Assembly (NCBI GenBank): GCA_003252195.1
Contig: QKFK01000088.1
Span: 1 to 7,727 of the forward strand
Reading direction: 5' to 3'
Length of the DNA stretch: 7,727 nt
Source: Rhodospirillales bacterium
GTDB lineage: Bacteria > Pseudomonadota > Alphaproteobacteria > QKFK01 > SZUA-500
Below the pieces are notes generated by a model. That model worked only from the letters and a program-made list of their open reading frames with translations. It was not told where the DNA came from and ran no database searches. This document shows positions 1 through 5,532 of this stretch, piece after piece; position 1 is the first letter of the stretch, and the number at the start of each line of letters is the position of its first letter. The position numbers and the translations under genes are program-made.

Positions 1-1418
1 CCATCAATTTTGATAATGTCATTAGGCTCATTTAATTTTGTAATAGTTGTATTTCCAACATTATCTCCTCGTTCTCCGCCAATTATGGTTGAGACCTCTC
101 CATCAACAAATTTACGAATGGCATGATTGTAAGTATCCGCTATCAGAATTCCGTCTTTGTCAGCGAATATGCCAAGAGGGTGTTGTAATAATGCTTTATA
201 TCCTTTGCCGTCGCGAAGCCCGAATGTAAACAATCCACTGCCAACCAAAGTTTTTATACCAAGGTTATTTAGAGTGCGTAGAGAGCTAGTTTCTGAATCT
301 ACAAAGTATAATTTATCACCATAGCTAGAGAGCCCACTTGGCTGAGATAACGAGTTGAAAGGATAGGCGCCATCATCAATTGATTCTCTTCCATTTCCTG
401 CAACAACACTGATTTTTTTGCTGTTTGTGTTGTAGCTAAATAGCTGATGAGAACCTGCGTTTGCAATAATAATTGAGTTATAATCTGGATAAAATTCTAA
501 GTCCCATGGCGATGCGAGAGATACAAGTTTTGCATCTTGGTTGGTTATAGACCTGTCAAAGCCACGTTTGCCAGTACCTGCTATCGTTGTTACATTTTTG
601 GTGCTCAAATCAGCTAGTTTTATTTTGTTGTTAGTAGTGTCGGCAATGTATAAAAGATTGTTTCTATATAATAGTCCTTGAGGAGAATTAAACTCAGCTT
701 CATTGAAAGATCCATCTTTATCACCTTGGGCTTTACCCCCAATAATAGATAAAATTGCTCCTTCTTTGTTTGTAATAATTATGCGATTGTTGCCAGAGTC
801 GCTTATAAATATTTTACCCCCTCCATATGCTATTTTTGATGGGAATTTAAGACCTTTGATAGCAGGGTTAGATTCTTTTTTATGATATGCTAAAGGGCTT
901 GTTTTTATATCTGTAAATTTTTCGATTAACCGCTCAATATCTTTTTCAATATATAATCTATTGCCCTCGCCGATATACGAGTTAAACACTTTTCCGTCTG
1001 GTGCGATTAATATTAATGTGGGCCACGCATGCACACCAAATGCTTGCCATATAGCATAATCTGCATCGTTAATTACGGGGTGTTCTATGTTATATCTTTT
1101 TATGGCGCTACGGATATTTTCATCGTCTTTTTCGTTTGAGAACTTGCCAGAATGGACGCCGATAACAGTTATATTGCTACCATATTTATCTTCGATTTTT
1201 TTGATTTCTGGCAGGGTTTGAATGCAATTAATACAGCAATAAGTCCAAAAATCTAAAAGAACAATTCTGCCTTTTAAATCAGCAATATTTATGGTGTTAT
1301 CTTTATATAAAAAAGTTGCTTCAGGTTCAGAGATTTTTTTTAATAGGTTAATATTAGCAGCCATAGTTTCTGTCCTAATTGAAAGGATTAATGTTAAGAA
1401 AAATATTTTTTTTGTCAT
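1..1418 (-). CDS. Thioredoxin-like/NHL beta-propeller protein, NHLRC2-type (3' end outside window)
   Basis: 472 codons are visible and the reading frame runs off the left edge. Residues 1-21 look like a Sec signal peptide (TKK, then a hydrophobic core IFFLTLILSI, then TMAA). Residues 25-170 form a thioredoxin/TlpA-like domain with the active site FWTYCCINC at 57-65. C62-x-x-C65 is the redox pair, C61 sits where thioredoxin has Trp, and W132-P133-T134 is the cis-Pro loop. From about 185 there are NHL-type blades, with strand motifs at 204-213, 257-266, 317-326, 371-380 and 425-434 (e.g. IADTTNNKI, IADTYNHAI); a sixth begins at the edge. This thioredoxin-CCINC-plus-NHL order is that of human NHLRC2 and its bacterial relatives; their substrate is not well established. 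I infer a periplasmic thiol-redox or scaffold role. The start at 1418 keeps the signal peptide. An internal ATG at 1364 (Met19) has a better ribosome site (AGGA, 8-base spacer) and would give a cytoplasmic protein. Confidence 0.92.
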   Translation of the reverse strand, partial: MTKKIFFLTLILSIRTETMAANINLLKKISEPEATFLYKDNTINIADLKGRIVLLDFWTYCCINCIQTLPEIKKIEDKYGSNITVIGVHSGKFSNEKDDENIRSAIKRYNIEHPVINDADYAIWQAFGVHAWPTLILIAPDGKVFNSYIGEGNRLYIEKDIERLIEKFTDIKTSPLAYHKKESNPAIKGLKFPSKIAYGGGKIFISDSGNNRIIITNKEGAILSIIGGKAQGDKDGSFNEAEFNSPQGLLYRNNLLYIADTTNNKIKLADLSTKNVTTIAGTGKRGFDRSITNQDAKLVSLASPWDLEFYPDYNSIIIANAGSHQLFSYNTNSKKISVVAGNGRESIDDGAYPFNSLSQPSGLSSYGDKLYFVDSETSSLRTLNNLGIKTLVGSGLFTFGLRDGKGYKALLQHPLGIFADKDGILIADTYNHAIRKFVDGEVSTIIGGERGDNVGNTTITKLNEPNDIIKID

Positions 1419-1671
1419 TTGAGTCTCATGTGTTTTATGCCCTAATTTAAAAATTGGTATTTTGTTGGTTAATTCAAGGTTGTTTGAAGTTCTTAGAATC
1501 TATTTTGGACAAAATGTCTTTTTAAGGAAAATATCGAAAGAATTGAGGCTGTTTGCTGGGGTTTGTGGCGAAATAATAAAAGTGTAACATAAGTTAATGC
1601 TAGCTTAAGTATTTGAAAAATAATGTATATAATGTATTTGGTGGAGCTCTTTGGGGGTGGGGATGTTAATT

Positions 1672-1701
1672 TTGTCTATAGGAAGTAATTTTTTATATTA
1701 T
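1672..1701 (+). promoter_or_regulatory. Candidate sigma-70 promoter of the LPD7 gene
   Basis: TTGTCT at 1672-1677 matches 4 of 6 bases of the -35 consensus. It is followed after 16 bases by TATATT (1694-1699), or after 18 bases by TATTAT (1696-1701); each matches 5 of 6 bases of the -10 consensus. A start near 1706 would give a leader of about 55 bases carrying the ribosome site. A second possibility is the perfect TATAAT at 1628-1633 with a poor -35 (TTAAGT, 1605-1610, 17-base spacer). In sequence this AT-rich, chance matches are common. Confidence 0.4.
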
Positions 1702-1751
1702 TTTTATTAAAAAATATGTTATTTTAACTGTTACAAGGTAATTTAACTATC

Positions 1752-1756
1752 GAAGG
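1752..1756 (+). promoter_or_regulatory. Ribosome binding site of the LPD7 gene
   Basis: GAAGG lies 6 bases before the ATG at 1763 and supports this start over any later in-frame Met. Confidence 0.7.
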
Positions 1757-1762
1757 TGCGTT

Positions 1763-4700
1763 ATGGCAGAAAATATAAATGACGAAATCTTTAAATCATA
1801 TGATGACTATCTTGATCGTTTAATGAGCGATGACGATTATGATATCTTCGGAAAAGATGAAACTAGTAATGAAGAAGATCTCGTAATTAAGCCTGTTAAA
1901 GAAGAAAAAAATATTCTTCCTATTCAAGCTAGAGCGGATTTATTTGCTGCAATGCCAGAGGCTGTTGCTGGATCGGCTTATATCGGTGGTTATTACCAAG
2001 AAAAAGATGAAAAAGGCGATTATTTAGCTGTTGAAATTAAGAGTAGCGGTAGTGAAATTAAAGATTATGGCGATCATTTAGAGGTTTCTAAAAACCCTTC
2101 TCCAGAAGATATTTTATTTATGGTTGCAGATGCTAAAAACCATAATTGGAGCCCAATTGAAGTTGAGGGTGATGATGAATTTATGGCCTCAGTGTGGTTG
2201 GAATGTCAACGCCAAGGTGTGGTTTTAGACAATTATAAACCATCAAAAGATTTGCAAAACCAATGGATTGATGAGCAAGATGCTCGCCATGTTTGTGAAG
2301 AAAAAGCTAAAAAGAAAAGTAAAGATACAGATGTAACTGATGGTAAAGCTTTAGCTGGGTTTATGAGCAAAGGCATTAAGAAACATGCCTCTGGTGGAAA
2401 GGGATCAGAAATCCCTTCTGATAAACGCCCATTAGGCAGATTTTTAGACAGGGTTGCAAAGTTAGAAGATAAGCCCGCGGTTAAAATTGGCTTGACTTTA
2501 GGTGCCGCAATGGTTGGTCCATATGCCGTAATGGGATATGGTATGTTCCGTACCTATAAAGATTTTAGAAAAGAGCTCAATGAAAACAAGGCAAAGAAGC
2601 AAGAGCGCGCTGAACAAATTATGGAATTTATGAAAAAAGGCGTTAGTTATGATAAATTGCCAGCAGATCTTAAAAAAGAAGATAAATGGGGCGGTGTTCG
2701 TCCGTGGTTAAAGCTTGCTGCGAGAACAACAATTTATGCTTCTTCATTTGCAGCGGGTGTTACTGTTTGCTCACTACCTGTTCGAACTGTGTTAGCGGGT
2801 GGTTATGGCGCTGCGATGTTGTTACAAAAAACTAAGGCTTTGAGCTGGGTTAGAGATAAGATTACTGGCAAAAAGAAAGAGGTTGATGAAAATAAACCTA
2901 AACTTTCTTTGAAAGAAAAACTAAAAGCTAACAAAAAACAGCTTGTTGAAGCTGGTGTGCAGACGGCTGGTATTTTTGCGGCAAGCATCGTTGGTGGGCA
3001 GATACATCATAATTGGGATGATATTTCTCAAACCGTTACAGATATCGCTCATAACGCATCTGATAAATTTAATGATTTTAGCAACTCAGTTTCAAATACA
3101 AGTGGCAAATTTATGGACAGAGTAAGCAACTTCTTTGAAAAAGATGTTAAAGTTGCTGGGGTTGCGGAAAATGTACAAACAGAGCAAAAATCTTCTGGAT
3201 TCTTTAGTAAAATTACCAATATGTTCTCTAAGAATGATGAAAAGGTTTCAGTAAATTCTGAGAATGTTACAACTGGTAATCAGTCACATAATGCGACAGG
3301 AGCTCTAAAAGATAAGGTAACTAATATAGCTTCTAAAGATTATGACGGAGATGGGTCGGCTAAAGTTGAGGAAATTCTTAATACTAGTAAGACTTATGAA
3401 TATCCTAAAGAATATAAAGGAAAGCTGTTTATCTCTGAGGCAATTAAAGGCAGGGCAGGAACAGACACTAATCATCTAGGCTCAGATTCCTTTAAAGGAG
3501 CTTCTTTGCATCGCACAGGCGAGTTTATGGGCGGTAAAGAATCTTTTTATATGGATAAAACCTATAAAGTTGACATTAACGATGGTGATGCTCTTGGTAC
3601 ATTGAAAGTATTGCGTCCAGACGTTTATGAGAAAATATGCCAACAAAATGGTGGTAAAGATTTGCTTTCTATTGCAAATCAGAAAGATGCATATGGTCTT
3701 TATGAAGCAGCAAAAACTGACCCTCAATATGCAGGTGTTAGTGATGATGTTTTGCAAGAAAAAGCAATTAAAACTGTCATGAATAGCAGAATAGAAAATA
3801 TCAAAGATAATGTAGCTAAATTTAGAACAGACGACATGATCAATGATAATCCTAATCTAACACAAGAAGACGCTGCAAAGATTTATCAAGAGCAACGTTC
3901 TGCCATAGAAGCAAAATCTACTTCCAACACAACAACTCATGTTGCGGGAGAAAAGGCAAATGAAACTCTTGAAACTAAGTCTGTAACAGAGAATAGAAGT
4001 GTGCTTATAGATAACGAAAAGAACACAGAAAATGCTACTGTAAATCGTAATCAAAGTTTGATTAATGAAGATGAAAGAAACAGAGTAGCTCAAGAAAAAT
4101 ATAGTCAATCGTTACATACTGATAACAACGTTACGGTGTCATATCCTGAAAAATATGAGGGAATTTCTATATCACAACAGAATGGTCAGTTTAACTACGA
4201 GGTTAATGCTAAAGATGATGTTGGTTTGGCGACATTAAAAGCAATGAACCCAGAGGAATATAACCAACAATTTGTTAAAGGTGGTGTTGATCCTCTTGAT
4301 GAAATGGCAAAGAAAGAAGCTGTTGAGAAATTTAAGACTTATAAGAATATGAGTGAATATTCTGGCATGAGCCGTGAGCAAATTAAACAAGCGGCTTGGA
4401 ATGATGTTATGACTGAGCGCCAAGAAGGTGTTAATAATAATTTAGCTAAATTCTATACCGACAAATGGGTGGCAGAACATCCAACCGAAAACGTTTCAAA
4501 GAGCGAGTTGTATGAGGTTGCTCACAAAGAGGTTGAGGCAGCTTATGCACCTAAGGGAGGAGAAGTTGTTGCTAATAACGCTACTAACGGAAAGACTTCT
4601 GTTCGTGAAATGCTTGATAAAGTCAGTGATAAATCTTCAGATGCTGCAGAAGCTGCTGCGGGCTCACGAGAAATTATGGGAAGTGTGGAGAGTGTTGGCA

Positions 4701-5077
4701 AAACCTTGGGTAAAGATATTAATCTTGATAAGGCTCAGGATGCTGGTATTGATGTAATTCGTCAAGGAAGAGGTCTTTCTGAATCTACTAAATTTGCAGG
4801 AAGAGCTATGGATGCTAGAGAGCAAATGAGGCAAGATATTGCTCAGATGAAGCAAGATGGCGTAACGGCTGAAGGTGTTAGAAAGGTTCTGGTTGATCAG
4901 TCAAGTATGATTAACTGTGCCGAGAGAACGGTTTCTGGGCTTGGAGATGTAATTGGTGATGATAAAGTGAGTGGGATTAGCGATAAAATCTCAGACGCTC
5001 AGAAGATAAGCAAGGACGTGATTTATAGTAATAGTCAATTTGGTAAAGTGCTTAATTTATTCAAAAAATCTAGATGA
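1763..5077 (+). CDS. 1104-residue LPD7-domain membrane-associated protein with internal repeats, function unknown
   Basis: The product has no recognisable enzyme domain. In order: an acidic N-terminus (1-50, DDD and EED clusters); an LPD7-like domain at about 70-168 (IKDYGDHLEV, then NWSPIEVEGDDEF at 128-140, then WLECQRQGVVLDNYKP at 145-160); a basic stretch at 181-221; hydrophobic segments at about 239-262, 322-340, 342-354 and 396-413, separated by Lys/Arg-rich linkers; three copies of a D/S-R/K-V/I-S/T-N motif starting at 452, 482 and 517; an EF-hand-like loop at 526-537; two related domains at about 545-717 and 792-930; and a helical, Ala/Asp/Lys-rich tail at 945-1104. LPD7 is known from large multidomain proteins of conjugative elements and phages, often beside relaxase domains; none is present here. 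There is no signal peptide. I infer an inner-membrane protein with a long soluble C-terminal part. A 94-residue acidic protein follows after 65 bases with no terminator between, so the two are probably co-transcribed. Base composition resembles the neighbours, so recent transfer is not evident. The gene call is secure; the LPD7 assignment is from pattern recognition and the function is unknown. Confidence 0.93.
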   Translation: MAENINDEIFKSYDDYLDRLMSDDDYDIFGKDETSNEEDLVIKPVKEEKNILPIQARADLFAAMPEAVAGSAYIGGYYQEKDEKGDYLAVEIKSSGSEIKDYGDHLEVSKNPSPEDILFMVADAKNHNWSPIEVEGDDEFMASVWLECQRQGVVLDNYKPSKDLQNQWIDEQDARHVCEEKAKKKSKDTDVTDGKALAGFMSKGIKKHASGGKGSEIPSDKRPLGRFLDRVAKLEDKPAVKIGLTLGAAMVGPYAVMGYGMFRTYKDFRKELNENKAKKQERAEQIMEFMKKGVSYDKLPADLKKEDKWGGVRPWLKLAARTTIYASSFAAGVTVCSLPVRTVLAGGYGAAMLLQKTKALSWVRDKITGKKKEVDENKPKLSLKEKLKANKKQLVEAGVQTAGIFAASIVGGQIHHNWDDISQTVTDIAHNASDKFNDFSNSVSNTSGKFMDRVSNFFEKDVKVAGVAENVQTEQKSSGFFSKITNMFSKNDEKVSVNSENVTTGNQSHNATGALKDKVTNIASKDYDGDGSAKVEEILNTSKTYEYPKEYKGKLFISEAIKGRAGTDTNHLGSDSFKGASLHRTGEFMGGKESFYMDKTYKVDINDGDALGTLKVLRPDVYEKICQQNGGKDLLSIANQKDAYGLYEAAKTDPQYAGVSDDVLQEKAIKTVMNSRIENIKDNVAKFRTDDMINDNPNLTQEDAAKIYQEQRSAIEAKSTSNTTTHVAGEKANETLETKSVTENRSVLIDNEKNTENATVNRNQSLINEDERNRVAQEKYSQSLHTDNNVTVSYPEKYEGISISQQNGQFNYEVNAKDDVGLATLKAMNPEEYNQQFVKGGVDPLDEMAKKEAVEKFKTYKNMSEYSGMSREQIKQAAWNDVMTERQEGVNNNLAKFYTDKWVAEHPTENVSKSELYEVAHKEVEAAYAPKGGEVVANNATNGKTSVREMLDKVSDKSSDAAEAAAGSREIMGSVESVGKTLGKDINLDKAQDAGIDVIRQGRGLSESTKFAGRAMDAREQMRQDIAQMKQDGVTAEGVRKVLVDQSSMINCAERTVSGLGDVIGDDKVSGISDKISDAQKISKDVIYSNSQFGKVLNLFKKSR
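3395..3913 (+). repeat. Internal protein repeat, copy 1 (residues 545-717)
   Basis: Opens with Y-P-K-E-Y-K-G and contains ALGTLKVLRPDVYE, then QYAGVSDD, then NVAKFRTDDMINDNPN. The same order of motifs recurs in copy 2. This copy carries an extra stretch at about 560-594 (Gly/His-rich, HLGSDSFKGASLHRTGEF) that copy 2 lacks. The similarity is at protein level only; the DNA has diverged. Confidence 0.75.
4136..4552 (+). repeat. Internal protein repeat, copy 2 (residues 792-930)
   Basis: Opens with Y-P-E-K-Y-E-G and contains GLATLKAMNPEEYN, EYSGMSRE and NLAKFYTDKWVAEHPT, matching copy 1 in order and spacing. The linker between the copies (about 718-790) is Asn/Thr/Glu-rich and looks disordered. 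Confidence 0.75.
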
Positions 5078-5097
5078 TGCTGGATTTTATAAAACCA

Positions 5098-5109
5098 TGC
5101 TATTATAAT
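5098..5109 (+). promoter_or_regulatory. Candidate promoter upstream of the 94-residue gene
   Basis: TGC directly precedes TATTAT (5101-5106), an extended -10 layout, and overlaps a perfect TATAAT at 5104-5109. The matching -35 is poor (TGGATT, 5081-5086, 17-base spacer from TATAAT). It may give extra transcription of the small gene in addition to read-through from the large gene. Confidence 0.4.
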
Positions 5110-5133
5110 CGGCTTGCAATTTAATTTTTATGT

Positions 5134-5138
5134 GAGGA
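5134..5138 (+). promoter_or_regulatory. Ribosome binding site of the 94-residue gene
   Basis: GAGGA ends 4 bases before the ATG at 5143. It is a good Shine-Dalgarno match at short spacing and supports this small gene as real. Confidence 0.7.
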
Positions 5139-5142
5139 TGTT

Positions 5143-5427
5143 ATGCCTGTTGAAGAAGAAGTATATGATTTTTTAGTAAATGAAGCTGGTGAGGTTTTGC
5201 TTGTTCTTAACTTTAAAGAAAATGAGCCTAAGAACCCAAGTTTTGTTTATAATGTAGAAGAAGGCTCTGCCACTTTGTACCGCTCTTCAACACAAGAGCT
5301 AATGCTATCTGCGATTCCAGAAGAAGTTAAAGAAGATATCATGGATGTTCCTGAAATCTTAGTTTGTGAGATGACAGATGATGGCGACTTTGGCTATGTT
5401 TACAAAGCTAAGTTAGATTTGGCATAA
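5143..5427 (+). CDS. Acidic 94-residue hypothetical protein
   Basis: I do not recognise a family. The protein is strongly acidic: 22 Asp/Glu against 6 Lys/Arg. It has no signal peptide or membrane segment, so it should be cytoplasmic. The N-terminal half alternates hydrophobic and charged residues (VYDFLVNEAGEVLLVLNF), which suggests beta strands. The middle (IPEEVKEDIMDVPEILVCEM) looks like a helix followed by a strand, and the end (DFGYVYKAKLDL) like a final strand, so a small alpha/beta fold is likely. It has a good ribosome site, its own promoter-like sequence and a strong terminator 14 bases after the stop. It lies 65 bases after the LPD7 gene with no terminator between, so it may bind or regulate that protein. 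Its acidity against the basic regions of the larger protein is compatible with binding, but this is conjecture. Confidence 0.82.
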   Translation: MPVEEEVYDFLVNEAGEVLLVLNFKENEPKNPSFVYNVEEGSATLYRSSTQELMLSAIPEEVKEDIMDVPEILVCEMTDDGDFGYVYKAKLDLA

Positions 5428-5441
5428 TCACAATTTTTATT

Positions 5442-5477
5442 AAAAAGCCGAGATTCGTTTCTCGGCTTTTTGTTTTT
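5442..5477 (+). terminator. Rho-independent terminator closing the LPD7/94-residue unit
   Basis: A perfect 12-base-pair stem (AAAAAGCCGAGA at 5442-5453 with TCTCGGCTTTTT at 5460-5471) encloses a 6-base loop, TTCGTT. It is followed by GTTTTT, giving a T-rich tail interrupted by one G. It begins 14 bases after the stop of the 94-residue gene and separates it from the lipoprotein gene. Confidence 0.93.
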
Positions 5478-5493
5478 AAAATATCGAGAGTTA

Positions 5494-5521
5494 TTTACTT
5501 TGTTTTTATTATGAGCATAAT
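5494..5521 (+). promoter_or_regulatory. Candidate promoter of the lipoprotein gene
   Basis: TTTACT (5494-5499, 4 of 6 matches) and CATAAT (5516-5521, 5 of 6) are separated by 16 bases. The predicted transcript start is near 5528. This leaves almost no leader before the GTG at 5533 but about 23 bases before the TTG at 5551, so it also bears on the choice of start codon. Confidence 0.4.
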
Positions 5522-5532
5522 GTTATAAGAAT

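Larger units (their letters stand above)
1419..1762. other. Divergent AT-rich intergenic region
   Basis: This 344-base spacer separates the minus-strand thioredoxin/NHL gene from the plus-strand LPD7 gene and should hold both promoters. I see no credible small gene or RNA gene in it. It contains a short inverted repeat TTCAA-N6-TTGAA at 1473-1488 followed by TTCTTAGAA at 1490-1498, a TATAAT at 1628-1633, a G-rich patch at 1640-1662, a better promoter candidate at 1672-1701, and a 7-base direct repeat TTTAACT at 1723-1729 and 1742-1748. I could not find a convincing -35/-10 pair for the minus-strand gene. Confidence 0.7.

Noticed and set aside
703..885. Plus-strand open frames at 47-229 and 703-885
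   Set aside because: They lie antisense to the thioredoxin/NHL coding frame, which is continuous from 1418 to the edge with clear domain motifs. They show no domain or good ribosome site.
1594..1608. Near-palindrome TTAATGCTAGCTTAA as an operator
   Set aside because: The two arms are offset by one base and short; in AT-rich DNA this is expected by chance.
3482..4108. Minus-strand open frames of 83-91 codons within the large gene
   Set aside because: They are shadows of an AT-rich, Lys/Asp/Asn-rich coding frame, and their products are Cys/Phe/Ile-rich with no recognisable pattern.
5079..5100. Imperfect hairpin TGGATTTTATAAAACCA between the large gene and the 94-residue gene as a terminator
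   Set aside because: The stem has mismatches, is mostly A-T and lacks a T run after it. It more likely reflects the promoter region.
4595..5427. Polymorphic toxin with immunity protein (C-terminal tail of the large protein plus the acidic 94-residue protein)
   Set aside because: The layout is suggestive, but the tail at 945-1104 shows no toxin motif, no pre-toxin or secretion domain is visible, and the small gene seems to have its own promoter. Kept only as a weak alternative.
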